A stretch of 64,000 nt of DNA from Pieris napi (Eukaryota > Arthropoda > Insecta > Lepidoptera > Pieridae), in the NCBI RefSeq assembly GCF_905475465.1, contig NC_062244.1, forward strand, positions 3,670,501 through 3,734,500. The letters are read 5' to 3'. The notes below the pieces were generated by a model. The model ran no database searches, was not told the DNA's origin, and saw only the letters and a program-made list of their open reading frames with translations. Shown one piece after another: positions 37,901-48,252 of the stretch. Position numbers and translations under genes: made by a program. Position 1 is the first letter of the stretch; the number at the start of each line of letters is the position of its first letter.

Positions 37901-40900
37901 AAATAATAAAAAAAAACATAGTGGTTGCCTGGAAGAGATCGCTCGAAAGCGATAAGGCTGCCAGTTGCCCTCCTTTTCATATAATTATGTTTCTGCAACG
38001 AAATGTTAATAAATAAAAAAATAAAAAAAAAATGAGGCGACATTAAAACCTTTTAGTGAATTAATTCCAGATCGTGCCTTCTAGATCTTTGGACTGATGT
38101 TTTGCAACAAGGCCTTAAGGTAAGAAAATTATATGTCTTATGCCTATGTTACTATTAAAAGTATACACATACATATAATGTATTTTTTTTCATATAAAAG
38201 GGGCTTTATTAAAAGACTAACCCCTTATAAAAACGACAAGTATTTAAAAAACGTTTCAATGAAAGAAAATTTTTTTTAAAATTATTGTTATGGTATATAT
38301 GTACTATTGTCGCACCCTTGCACTTCTTTATTTTTAACAGCTTTGCCTAAAATACTTTCATGAGTTGGTAATTTTAAATTTAACAGGAAGAAGTGTACCC
38401 TGCCAACATGGCGGATCTCTCCCATTCCTTATATGTTGGAGACAAAGGCCTAATGCTAAAAGTCAATGGTTACAGTCAGAATTTACATGTAAGTATTATA
38501 CACGATTTATTTAAAAATCCATAAAGGTAGCAACAAGCAAAGGTCAATGCAATTTACTTAATTCGGCTTATTATATATTTTTTCGAAATATTCTAGCTTC
38601 TCGTCGAACTAGTGACTCGTGAAATGCGTACGAATACGAATAATTTAACGTTAGAGTTGTTCGAGGCCGTGCGTGAAGTACGTGCGCGTACGTATCACAA
38701 CGTACTCATTAAACCTCACAAGTTGGCAAAGTAAGTTTTATTTATAAATAGATAATAAAACGTTTATTTTTTATAGCATATAAGGGTCTTTGGGCTGTCG
38801 CTTTTGAGTTTTTTTACAAAAACTAGTATATACTATCACTATTCCCTATATACATATGTAAAATTTAAGAAGTAATATTGTTTAAGAACATTTGCAGTTT
38901 CAAATAATCCTTATTTATTCCATCTTTAGTAGCCTGTTGTATTTCATAGAGATAGAAAGAGAAAAAAAAATGTGTGCGTGTACTAGATGTACACACGTAA
39001 GAAGTGAAACTTCTTTATGACCTTATTTTTCGAAAAATGATCTACTATATGCAACTTTACAGAAATTGGTTAAACAAAGTTAAATTAGATAAAGTTTAAC
39101 AAAAGTCTTTTATTATCATAGACATGAATACAAATACAATTATTTCATTTTAACTTATTACTGTACTACTATGTAGTACTAAGATTATTACAGAATTTCA
39201 TTAATTGTGATAGAATTATTAGTATTACTATCATTGTTATCGTTATTATATATTTTTGTTACTAATGGCTTCGAATCTCTTCGGATCAACCGTGGTAGGG
39301 ACAAGAAAAAGATGGCGCGTAACCGAAAAATGTGACAAATGTGTGTAATTTTTTTTCCAACGCCGATAAAGAAGTTTCACTTCAAAAATATACGTTGTTT
39401 TAGGGACGTTAGAATGAACGTGTTGTTGGAACCATACGTCTCACCACGGGAGAAGGCAATCGTCATACAAAATATAACCTTGGATGACCTTAAAGACTTC
39501 ACTGATAGGTTGCTAGACAAGTTATACGTACAGGTATTTATTATGTTTGTCAGATTAACGACGGACTAGAGGATTATGATTTAAGTATCTTGTAAAAAAA
39601 GTAACGGAGAGTTTCTTGCCAGTTCTTCTCGTCCGTTCTACGCCCTTGTAAATTGATTTTAGAACTGGAAAATTTAAATTTAGAAAATTTGTTTTTTTGA
39701 TATTCATAAGTGTACTTAGGGAACGTTCAAGTATTATGTTACGCAATTTTTGGAGATTATTGAACCCGTGTAACGCGCCGTAACGTTTTTCTGTACCCAA
39801 TAGTAAAGTGACTCTTTATAGCTACCATTATGTGCTGTCAAGTACTGGAACGTCGAAAGTAATATTAACAATAACGCGCAATTCAATCCCCGCGCCGCAT
39901 CGTAACGTTTTACAAAAGGTGACCCCCCCTCCCAAAATTCGTTACGTAATACTTGAACGCTCCCTTACTGTGATGAATATGAAATAATAAAAAATATATA
40001 ATATGTACATTTCGTTTCAGGTGCTAATGCAAGGTAATTTGGCGTGGACCGATGCTATTAAAATATCGGAAAATGTTCTTCAAAATATAAAATGGGAGGG
40101 TCTGCCCCAAAAAGAACTACCAGAAGTAAGTTTTAGTTTTTTACGTCTTCTTTACTAAGATCTAAGACTCATACAGTACATACATGGACTGAAGTTATTA
40201 TTATTCTTTTTATTCAGAAATAACATTGTATCTTTGAAAACAAACACTGTACATTAGACCCCGTTTCATTAGAAGGCTTCCAACTAACTTTTTTTCTCGG
40301 TACAAACATAAAAAAAGTACTCCAAGGTATTTTCCTAGGACCTGTTTAGAAGTCGCAAATCTTAGCCTGTAGTATATAGGGAACACTGACTTTTTTAGTT
40401 AAATTCAGATTTCCTGGAATCAGTTCTCGACCTTGCCTCATTACAAAACTCTTCTTTAAATTGTAACTAGTTGATTTTAAGTAAAACATTTCTATTGATG
40501 TATATAAAACTTCAATGTAAGTCTAAGGAACAGAGTCCCTTTTTAAGAAAAGAGAGAATAGACACAATGTTGATGGTTGGAGGTCTTCCACAGTCCGTTT
40601 CACAAGGCATTTTCTTTTGCGAACTAACGAACTGTGGAATCGACTCCTTCTTGAGGGAAGACTGAGGGAAGACCCCCCGTCTTCCCTCAGAAATACGACC
40701 TCCAAATGTTCAAAAAGCCAATCTATTCCTCCCTCAAAGGCCGGCAACGCACCCACTAAAAATGGGTGTCTATGGGCTGCGTAGACTGCCCTTTTTGGTC
40801 GTCCCGCAAGCTTGTTTGCCCCCCTATTATATATTAAAAAAATTTTTTTAGCTGCACGGTGACAGATCTGCCTTGTCGCGTGGTTGGAAGGCTATTAAAA

Positions 40901-43900
40901 AAATTATAGAAATTTATTATTATTTTTCCTTTTACAATATACAATTTGTTTTTTCAGATTAAAGTCCACGAATTACCACTCGGCGAGCGAGTGATCCGAG
41001 TGATGAGTCTAAATCCGGCCTCTACCAATAGTATAGTAACTAATTACTACCAGGGTGCTGCGGCTAACATCAAAGATACTGCCACGCTTGAAGTGCTTAT
41101 GGTAACGTCTCTCAAATATCTATCAATATTTTGTCCTTATTCCTCTAATGTCACCTTACAAACGTATGAACGTGTCAAAACATTTTTACTAATTGAGGTA
41201 TGTTGTACGTTGCGTACGTACGTACAGATACAAATACATGCAGAAAATTAAGCTTTGCGATGAAGAAGTATTTATTATTTTTATATGGACATTTCAGATG
41301 CCATTCAACGGTTGTGGTCGTGAATTTGTATAAAAAAAAGGGTGCGTGTACTTATGTACGCGCGTAAGAAGTTATACTTCTTTAGCATTATTAAAAATAG
41401 TTTTTGATTGCATGCAAATAATTAATTACAATTAAATAATCAAAGACTGGAAAAGGAGTCATTATAGTCAATAAAGTTCAGTTTACTTTTGAAAAATTTA
41501 ATAAATAAATATTTATTATTATTCTCTTACATTATGTGTAACATAAATTCTATTATTATTCGAATGTTGTTTTTAAATTATGTCCAATGCAGTAGCATCT
41601 TCCGTGGGCAACTTCATTCTGTTAATTTTGTGTCACGGTGCGCGCGCATCGTAAAATTACACTCTCATAAATTTTTCATAACGCGCCTAAAGAAGTATAA
41701 CTTCAAAAATAAAATAGTTAATTTTTATTACATACCTGAATAATTATACGTTATAGTCATTAAATTATTTTGGTTAGATGCTGATGGAAGAGCCGGTTTT
41801 CGATGTCCTACGCACAAAAGAGCAGTTGGGTTACAGCGTGTTCTGCATGTTGCGGTACACTTTCGGAGTTCTTGGCTACTCCGTCACAGTCAATGCGCAG
41901 AGGGATAAATTCAGGTACACAAGCACACGCTAATATTTGACAAATGTGGAATTATTTAATTTTTCATTGCACCTTTCAATATTATTAGCACATCCGTTAT
42001 ACACATAGGTGTATTTGTTATATTGTTTTTTTTTTTTATTTTAAATAAATCAAAAAATATAGTGTCCGTTTAGATTCTTTATATATATATATATATGTGA
42101 TATTTTTGCAATTGTATAATCTTTGAATATGAAGACGTATTTCTTCCAAGCATGGGAGCTCAAGTTCATTGGTGTTCAGATATTCTTAACATTACTTATT
42201 TATATATATGGCAGTGTGGCACACGTTGACACTCGGGTAGAGGTGTTCCTCAAGAAATTCAGCCGAGACATGAGGAAGTTAAGCGATAAGACACTGTCCG
42301 CTGTCAAACAATCGCTGGTCCAACTCAAACATACGACTGACTACGAACTCAAGGAGGAGGTAAAATATATATTTTTAAATAACGGGGCAAACGGCAGGGA
42401 CACTCACCTGATAAGTGATACCTCCATCGACACACACATTGCCAGAAGGCTCGCAAGTGCGTTGTAGACCTTTTATTTCAAATTTTATATTTAAATCTCA
42501 TGATTTAAATTAAATAATAAAAAGTTTTGATATTTAATTCATTAATAGTCTAGTACAGCGTTATGTATATATTTCTATATACGTAGATTCTTGATTTAAG
42601 GCTTGTAGTCATAACAGTTGCCGCGTTTAAAAAAAAATAAAATTGATTTATGATAATATGTAGAAATTAAATGTATTTTAAGTATATTTAACATTAATTT
42701 TAGGTGGAAAGGAATTGGAGAGAAATCATTGGCGGTGAATACCGGTTTCAGCGATTATTTAGTGAGGTAAGTTTTATATGAATGTCTGTAATATATTGCC
42801 TTATTGTTTCAGCGATATAATCACGGGAATTAAGTATGGCGCTTTTTTTCTATAAAAATTTCGTAGTGTGTGCGTCAAGTAAGCACGTATACGTATACGT
42901 GTACGTAATAATAAATGCAATAAATTCGATTCAGGAATTGTTCGATAAAAACGGAGTCAGCTTTCTTTTTTGCTGCTTTAAAAACTACTGGTTTTATAAG
43001 CATATTATAGTGTAATCAGAATAAGTGAAAATAATTTTTTTTATAAATTAAAAAAAAATGTGTGTTTTTGTAAAGCCGATCAAGGCCGATTGTTTCTCGA
43101 ACAAGCTAATCTCTGGTTTACATTGAGTTGCTAAAAGTATGATTTCCGCCCTAATATGATTAGACTTGTCACATTTATCCTAGTAATGTCGCCTCTTTGA
43201 GCTTCTAAAACTTAATCTATATATATAAAAAGAAAATGGTGTTCGTTTGAGGCTCTTTCACGCTTAAACCACTGATCGTATCGACATGAAACTACCACCA
43301 TTCGATGCGAAATTTTTCCTAGATGGTTTATGGCTATTTATTTTTTTAATTCCAACGTTCCTTCATTTTTTTATTTCTGTTTTACTTTTATGAAAATTTT
43401 TCCCGCTAATAAAAACAAAAGAGGCTTCCTAGAACCGCAAAACGTCAACATCTGTTAAAAACTCGATTTTCGAAATATTTCAATTTTCTTAGCGGGAAGT
43501 TAAAAAGAAGAATAATAAAAATATGAAAAAAAATAAAATCGTCCAGCAAAGCGGGCGCGAAACGGCTAGTATATATATACTTGCAATCTTATGAAACGAT
43601 TAAACATTAAAATTAGCAAAAAATTTAGACTGAGTCAGATAATTCCGTCTTTGTTTACGATAAAAGTAGAAGAGATTTCGCTGAGAGATGTAAATTCTTA
43701 CAACTAATTTATTTACTTACGATAAAATTTGTGAGAAGTTTAAGCTAGGCTTAGGTAATGTTTAAATTGTTAGTGATAGATCAACATTTCAACTAAAATT
43801 GAGATGAAACTTCCATAATCTGTCAAATAATCCTCGAATTGAAGATTATCCCAAGATTTATCTAATCCTTGATTCACAGGCTGACGCCATCGAGAAAGTC

Positions 43901-44812
43901 AAGGTATCGGATATCAAGAGCTGGATCGAAAACAATTTCTCAACGGGCAACCGATCACAATTTAGAAAGTTGTCTGTTCAAGTGAGTTCTTGCCGATATT
44001 TTATTTAAAGAAAAGTAAATCTTAGGTTAAATCGCTCCGTTTCTGTAATTTATATACTCTCTCAAAGGCCGTCAACACACCCACTAAAAATGGGTGCCTA
44101 TGAAATGGGTGCGATGACTTTGGGCGTCCCATAGGCTCGTTTGTATTTTATTTAAAAAAAAAACTTAGTTAAATTCTGTGTCGAACATATCACTCGATAT
44201 ATGCTACATTTTACTATGATTCCAACCTAATGTGTTAAATCAAATGTTTATCTTTATAAAGGAAATGTGGATTTTTGTGAGTATTTTGTATAAAACCTTA
44301 TATCTCTACATCTACATATCAATTCATCATCTGTAAAGAGTTTAAAAATAAATTGTAATCAGGGCGATGATACGATACGATATCAAATTAATTTGAAACT
44401 CATATTTTTGTATTATATAAGAATTAATACAAAAAGCCACTTATTATTTTAATTAAGAATTTTCTAGAGAAAGTCAGTCGTGAATTAGAAAATTGACCTA
44501 AACATAACTTATCGAGGTTGTTTCTCCTTAAAAATGGTCACCATGGTAACAGACAAGGTTCTTACGTATTATGTCGCAATACTATACAGAGGTGTACAAA
44601 ATTATCATTTACAGGTAATGGGCCATCTCCCCAACAAAGACGGTAATATTACTGAAAGTAATGTCAAGGAGAGTACCCTGGAATACTTAGATGCGTCACA
44701 ACCGGTCGGTGACACATCGGAGAATGACACAGAATTTATAACGGATATTCACGAATTTAACCAACACCTGCCTTTTGTTCCGGTACAGAGAGTAGAATTA
44801 GCGCAATGCTAA
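22932..44812 (+). CDS. NRDC: Nardilysin (M16 zinc endopeptidase), 24 exons
   Basis: Nardilysin is an inverzincin metallopeptidase that cleaves at dibasic sites and also promotes ectodomain shedding. Exons: 22932-23167, 23253-23457, 27630-27770, 28052-28220, 28743-28951, 29950-30120, 30635-30756, 31098-31218, 31533-31610, 32084-32224, 35356-35485, 36202-36460, 37298-37432, 38071-38119, 38387-38488, 38597-38730, 39404-39533, 40021-40125, 40958-41101, 41778-41914, 42215-42359, 42704-42766, 43880-43981, 44615-44812. All are GT-AG and keep frame, giving 1141 aa (human about 1150). The HXXEH zinc motif is HFVEH (about residues 170-174), with the third ligand in AIESE near 251. A short acidic stretch (SSSEEETSESDGTGSDSD) sits where the family's acidic domain lies. 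C-terminal M16 repeats include QYISYLLGHEGKGSLLSYL and FDVLRTKEQLGYSVF. The start is the ATG at 22932; an in-frame GTG two codons earlier is not needed. It is presumably catalytically competent. Intron 2 is 4.2 kb and intron 10 holds a Harbinger transposon. Confidence 0.93.
25222..25468 (+). repeat. tRNA-derived SINE in nardilysin intron 2
   Basis: Well-preserved copy: A-box-like 'ttggcctagtggcttcagc', B box 'ggttcgatccc' at 25276-25286, then 'atggactttctgtctatgtg', 'gaaaacatcgtgaggaaacc', 'gccttagacccaaaaagtcg' and end 'gatcatgaaactgattt'. It closely matches the copy at 5195. Not a functional tRNA gene. Confidence 0.82.
25737..26020. mobile_element. hAT-like non-autonomous DNA element
   Basis: Termini 'cagtggcgtaac' (25737) and 'gttacgccact' (ending 26020) form a terminal inverted repeat of the CAGTGGCG type typical of hAT-derived MITEs. 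Flanks share 'agtcga' on both sides, but a clean 8-bp target duplication cannot be read. The interior is relatively GC-rich and has no open frame worth noting. Confidence 0.65.
26082..26311. repeat. Near-perfect hairpin (foldback) MITE in nardilysin intron 2
   Basis: Two arms of about 90-105 bp are almost identical in inverted orientation, separated by a loop of about 35 bp. They run from 'gccctgcgattctgtaactc' on the left to 'gagttacagaatcgcagggc' on the right. The main difference is a 13-bp gap in the left arm, beside the 'acacagcgg' motif. Related copies lie at 7445-7623 and 58949-59090. Open frames across it on both strands are products of the symmetry. Confidence 0.85.
27335..27358 (+). 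repeat. (TACA)6 microsatellite
   Basis: Six uninterrupted TACA units in nardilysin intron 2, about 270 bp before exon 3. Confidence 0.9.
29357..29842. mobile_element. MITE in nardilysin intron 5
   Basis: A terminal inverted repeat is visible: left 'gtagagtctggctaatgaaa' followed by 'taagataa', right 'ttatcttctttcattagcc' followed by 'agactctagcacc'. The interior is AT-rich with no coding capacity. It sits about 110 bp upstream of exon 6. Confidence 0.7.
32597..34704 (+). CDS. Harbinger-encoded MADF/Myb-like DNA-binding protein
   Basis: Second gene of the Harbinger element. In this superfamily a Myb/SANT- or MADF-type partner helps the transposase enter the nucleus and bind DNA (family knowledge). 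Exons 32597-32744 and 33752-34704 join at a phase-1 GT-AG intron to give 366 aa. The MADF-like domain spans about residues 8-95: it starts FVQEIEKHACLYNYKLPEY, continues with a TWAEIGNKFQITG segment across the splice, and ends KEKWKNLRSVFVRHLK and YYLADYMQFTVPFI. A Q/S/T-rich stretch of five 17-residue repeats plus one diverged copy follows, then a C-terminal helix-rich segment. The ATG is in a 'aagatggcggcg' context. Transposase exon 2 lies wholly inside this gene's intron on the other strand. Confidence 0.82.
32788..35087 (-). CDS. Harbinger transposase (DDE_Tnp_4, HARBI1-like)
   Basis: Exons 35087-34786 and 33718-32788 join in frame across a 1067-bp GT-AG intron to give 410 aa. The N terminus is the typical acidic-then-basic SSDEEALAVFLFYRNRRRQR segment, followed by a helix-turn-helix region (FYRMTKETYLHLVRLLKP). 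The nuclease domain has the DDE triad: D172 in ACDGKH, D264 in IGDEAFP and E301 in NTIECAFG. The first half also shows WKDIAARFDRLWNLPNCLG. No internal stop or frameshift is seen. HARBI1-like host proteins are shorter and lack flanking inverted repeats, so this is a transposon copy and not a host gene. The MADF gene's second exon lies inside this gene's intron on the opposite strand. Confidence 0.9.
34000..34305 (+). repeat. 51-bp coding minisatellite, 5 full copies plus 1 diverged
   Basis: Exact period of 51 bp (17 codons) starting at 34000, 34051, 34102, 34153, 34204 and 34255. The first five units differ mainly at one codon (N or S); the sixth diverges after QQQ. It encodes TQPISQQQSSLPSTST(N/S) inside the MADF protein. 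The period is divisible by 3, so copy-number change would keep the reading frame. Confidence 0.95.
35785..36145. mobile_element. Probable MITE in nardilysin intron 11
   Basis: Similar ends 'gctattgcatagc' plus 'tttatcgcggcg' on the left and 'gctatgcaatagctttaccg' on the right bound a stretch with a duplicated 'ttagagcgggacag' segment (about 35890 and 35980). The end motif is partly self-complementary, so the orientation of the repeat pair is ambiguous. No coding capacity. Confidence 0.5.
36903..37262. mobile_element. Inverted-repeat DNA element, nardilysin intron 12
   Basis: Starts 'gggtgcgtgtacttatgtac' and 'gtaagaagtatacttctttg', ends 'aaagaagtataacatc'. It is about 95% similar by eye to the copy at 41341-41709 and shares the layout of the copy at 38971-39386. 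Its right end lies 35 bp before nardilysin exon 13. Confidence 0.75.
37605..37740 (-). repeat. Interspersed repeat shared with 57590-57725
   Basis: About 130 bp matches 57590-57725 in reverse complement, e.g. 'ctagttcttagggtaggaaa' and 'ggaattgcccgtgcgcatg'. It may be part of a retrotransposon end, but I see no LTR pair or primer-binding site. Confidence 0.6.
37918..38015 (+). repeat. Non-LTR retrotransposon 3' end
   Basis: The segment 'ggttgcctggaagagatcgc' with the short hairpin 'cgctcgaaagcg' and 'ataaggctgccagttg' resembles the 3' UTR of common lepidopteran jockey/CR1-type LINEs and ends in an A-rich tract. The family match is from memory. Confidence 0.5.
38971..39386. mobile_element. 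Inverted-repeat DNA element abutting nardilysin exon 17
   Basis: Begins 'tgtgtgcgtgtactagatgt' then 'gtaagaagtgaaacttcttt', ends 'cgccgataaagaagtttcac' then 'ttc'. It is the reverse-complement equivalent of the copy at 14404-14850. The right terminus stops about 17 bp upstream of the splice acceptor of exon 17 (39404), so the element probably supplies branch-point sequence for that intron. An apparent open frame that runs through it into the exon is not a separate gene. Confidence 0.75.
39718..39966. mobile_element. MITE with long inverted termini, nardilysin intron 17
   Basis: Left 'gggaacgttcaagtattatg' then 'ttacgcaatttttggag'; right 'cccaaaattcgttacgtaat' then 'acttgaacgctccctta'. The arms pair over about 35 bp. 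A truncated copy lies at 7015-7262. No coding capacity. Confidence 0.8.
40720..40835 (+). repeat. Interspersed repeat tail, nardilysin intron 18
   Basis: Carries 'ggccggcaacgcacccacta' and 'aaaatgggtgtctatgggc' followed by 'gtcccgcaagcttgtttgcc', a tail common in lepidopteran retroposons. A related tail is at 44065-44150. A small inverted repeat around 'gaagactgagggaagac' precedes it. Confidence 0.5.
41341..41709. mobile_element. Inverted-repeat DNA element, nardilysin intron 19
   Basis: Second close copy of the 36903-37262 element in the same gene and the same orientation: start 'gggtgcgtgtacttatgtac', end 'cctaaagaagtataacttc'. It lies about 70 bp before exon 20. No coding capacity beyond chance frames. 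Confidence 0.75.
43216..43569 (+). mobile_element. Non-autonomous Helitron-like element, nardilysin intron 22
   Basis: Starts TC ('tctatatatataaaaagaaa'), ends with a GC-rich segment 'gcgggcgcgaaacggctag' in CTAG followed by T. It has no terminal inverted repeat and no target duplication, and sits between A and T. These are the hallmarks of Helitrons. A second copy is at 57182-57575, about 95% identical over the shared core by eye. No Rep/helicase is encoded. Confidence 0.7.
44065..44150 (+). repeat. Interspersed repeat tail, nardilysin intron 23
   Basis: Blocks 'caaaggccgtcaacacaccc', 'aaaatgggtgcctatg' and 'gggcgtcccataggctcg' match the tail at 40720-40835. Probably a truncated retroposon. 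Confidence 0.5.
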
Positions 44813-46021
44813 CATAAAAATCTGGGAACTGGGAATGTATGTTTATATTTAGCTATTGTTTTTGTGTAGATAGGAACGTTACTATACAAATTATTATAAC
44901 TATACTATACAATATATATATATGTATAGTCCTGTATCAATTAAAACTACAGCCTAAATGAGATATACAATTGCGTACTTGTATGCGAAGTAATTAGTAA
45001 TGTAGAGTGCAATAATTAATGAATAACGAGACTTGCTTGCCTTAAATTGTTAATAAGAATATATAGAGAGGCCTTTAATAAATCTTCATATATTAGAAAA
45101 ATACCGTTATCGAATATAGATGAATATCCCAATATTGTATACAGTAAATATCCAAAGGCATAATCACGAATTCCTCCATAGAGTATTATAAAATAGTGTG
45201 CATAGATTTTTGGAAGACAGTATGTTAAGTTTTGGTAAGAAAAATTGTGTGTGTTGTCGTTGGCCCGAAGTCTATGGACAAATAAGGTTGTCTATGGTTT
45301 TTGACGCACGGGAGTATAACGACGTCTTGACTATAACTCGGAAAGAACGTATTCTTGTTCGTCACTCATACTCAAATCTAGTTACAAGAGCTGTATAATA
45401 TTGAAATGGATTCCGCCAAAGTTTAATAGTTCCTGGTTCCCGATACATGAATTTGTAACATCTCTAAAGATACCTTCAGGAATATTATGTCCTCTGAGTA
45501 CTAACACAATTCCATTTTCATATAGCAATCATAAAACAAATATATTTATAATTAATGATGAAATATAGACATCGATTCTTCGTACATTACGCTATTAAGT
45601 TTTTTGTTTTGTTATGTAATTTACGTACTTAAAATATCAGAGCGTCTGCATCAGAAATATCAACCGGGAAGTTTGACAGCTGTCAGTGACGTCACTTGTG
45701 GTGAAAATCTTATTTAAATAAGTTTGGTATTTCTATTAGTGTGTCTGATAAATTATATTTAGTTACTTGACTACTAAATATGATGTTCTTTCTATATATA
45801 TTATGTTTTGTTGAATAAAAAATTTACAAATTACTATCTTGTATTATTTAATTAGGAAGCGATATCACAACTTTAGTTTTATTATCATTGTAACAAACAT
45901 GACGATACAAAATCCACAACAGTATTTAGATTAAATATTGTAGGTGTGTTTAAATTTACAATTTAACCCTAATGCAAATCGAAATGCCGAAGCTTAGCCA
46001 CTGGTCTGCCTGAAAAAACTT

Positions 46022-46600
46022 ATAGATCAAGAGCCCAGGACTGCCAGACCTTCGTCATTTTATAAAAGCTGAAAGTTCTTCTGTGCGTGTCCCCTATACA
46101 GGTCAGAACGACCAGAGACTATAGAGTTTGGGTAGTGGATACTTTGGCAGATAACAGGTAGTAAAGACTAAGCGCTCGCGCTCGGACCTACTGGACTTAC
46201 AATGTGTCTGGCAGGGTGTAAAAACCATTGAAACTGTCCGGCAGGTAACATATATAAAATTTAGCTTTTATACTCTAACGAAAGTATAATTATAATTAAT
46301 TAATGTTTAGGGGTGTCTGGCAGGGGGAAGCAACTGTCATAAGTGTCCGGCAATGTATGACGATGTTTATAAAGTTATCCCTAATAAAATATAAAAAAAA
46401 TTGAGCTTTATACTTTAAGGGATTTAAGGTACTATTTTATACACCTTTACTACCTGTTATCTGCCAAAGTAACCACTACCCAAACTCTGAAGTCTCTGGT
46501 CGTTCTTACCTGTATAGGGGACACGCACAGAAGAACTTTCAGCTTTTATAAAATGACGAAGGTCTGGCCTAAGCAAAGAGCCCTGGGCTCTTAGGATATC
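46022..46600. mobile_element. Foldback DNA element with 140-bp inverted arms
   Basis: Left arm 46029-46168 and right arm 46440-46592 are inverted copies, about 95% identical by eye. Examples are 'aaagctgaaagttcttctgt' on the left and 'acagaagaactttcagcttt' on the right. Between them are four variants of a short motif (gtgtctggcaggg, ctgtccggcagg, gtgtctggcaggg, gtgtccggcaatg). No open frame of note. Confidence 0.8.
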
Positions 46601-48216
46601 AGCATTTGACAGTATGAAAAATACAGTGTTGTTGAGTTAAATCCGTATGAAACATGGCTTTTAAAAGAGTGATGGTAAAATAACTTATAAATAATCATTA
46701 ATTGGCACGTGAAATAAAACAGTCACAGACTAGTCGAATCGCCGATGCCGTAGCATTTTTATATAACGGGGACACGGGCAGGCGGCTCGTCGGATTTTAA
46801 GTGATACTCAACATACGATACGCCCATGGACACTCACATTGCCAGAAGGCTCTAAAGTGTTTTGCCTGCCTTTTAAGAATGTGTAAGTAAGGTTGGGAGC
46901 ATGCTTGTAAATAATGTCTTTGCGTACCCTAATACTGTGTGAGTTTAATTTCGTCAAAGACTGATTTTAATACAAATATAATATGATGGTGGTATGTCCA
47001 ATACATACATACGGACGTTAAATCCAAATATGTAGTTAGAATTCAGATTGCATGTCCAATTCGACACAATAGCATTTTTTGTTTGCACTAGAATTGTTTT
47101 CTTATAGTTGCCACAGCGGTATTTGTAAATGTACCAACATGTATTTAGAAAGAAACAAGAAGCTACCAATGCATATGAAAATCTTTTACATTTTTTTGGC
47201 AATAAAAAGCCTGATAAATAACACATACCTAGCTGATAGAAGAACTGCTTTTGTCGAATCATCTACTTGGATGCAATGTCTTTAAAATTCCGTTCTTGCA
47301 TTTGCATTTACATTTTTTTCCCAAAAAATCTTAGTGCCGTGTCTGATGAGCATGTTTTTTTTTTTAACTTTTTCAATATATTTGTATATTTTTTTTTAAA
47401 TACATAATACCTATTCTACTCCCCTGCCACAGTGTCCAGGGACTTTTTCTATCTCTAAACTTCACATCACACGTTTCGCGAAATACGCCCCGGCTACATC
47501 TGTAATATTTTTGTTTACAAGATTCATGGGCGAGCCGGGGCGCAATTCCTCGCGAGACCCGTTCTTTCAGTTTTGTTTGCCGCCTTAATATATTTAACAA
47601 TTTTTTCGCAGAACCGTTCCAGGCACGATCTGTGCTTTATTAACATGTCCTGTAGGCCGTTACGGTCTACAGTCATCTGCATTTGTTGCTCCAGGTCGTG
47701 CCTGGACGATGCGAATATAGGGCAATGCTGATGAGCATGTTGCTAGATTTCACTAAGACATTGCAACTATGGCAAAAATATATAGCAGCAAGTGGACTAC
47801 AGCAATGCTACTTCACTCCACGCCATTACAGCCTCCTTCGCAATGATGCTACGTTGCCAGGTCTGCTTTGGGCGGCCACGTTTCTTTGCCTTGAGGTTTC
47901 CGGTCGAAAGCTTGCCTGGCATTGCGACTTTGATCTGTTTAAGTTTTTTTTAAAACTTGAATCCAAGAACTCGTATAACAGAACTATCCGGAGCGTATGG
48001 CCCGGCCCACCCACTTTCGTCGTTTTATAGGCCTGTCAATTGGCATCTTATTGCATAGCTCCCATAGTTGAGGTTTGGAGATTCAGGCCAGAATATGCCG
48101 AGGATTTATGAAGGCCTCGGTTCACGAAAGCCTAGAGTTGTTGTTTCGTCATTTTCTATTTATAAATTATTCTTTCATCAAGTGGCCCACTTTTTCATGA
48201 AATGGTGTTTTTTTTA

Positions 48217-48252
48217 ACATAAATATTAATACAGCTGTATTAATATTTATGT
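48217..48252. repeat. Perfect 36-bp palindrome
   Basis: The sequence reads identically on both strands across 36 bp, centred at 48234/48235 on 'cagctg'. The left half is 'acataaatattaatacag'. It has no loop, so it could form a cruciform or mark a palindromic target. No surrounding gene. Confidence 0.95.

Noticed and set aside
45198..45398. 66-codon ORF after nardilysin
   Set aside because: No domain or start context; probably 3' UTR sequence.
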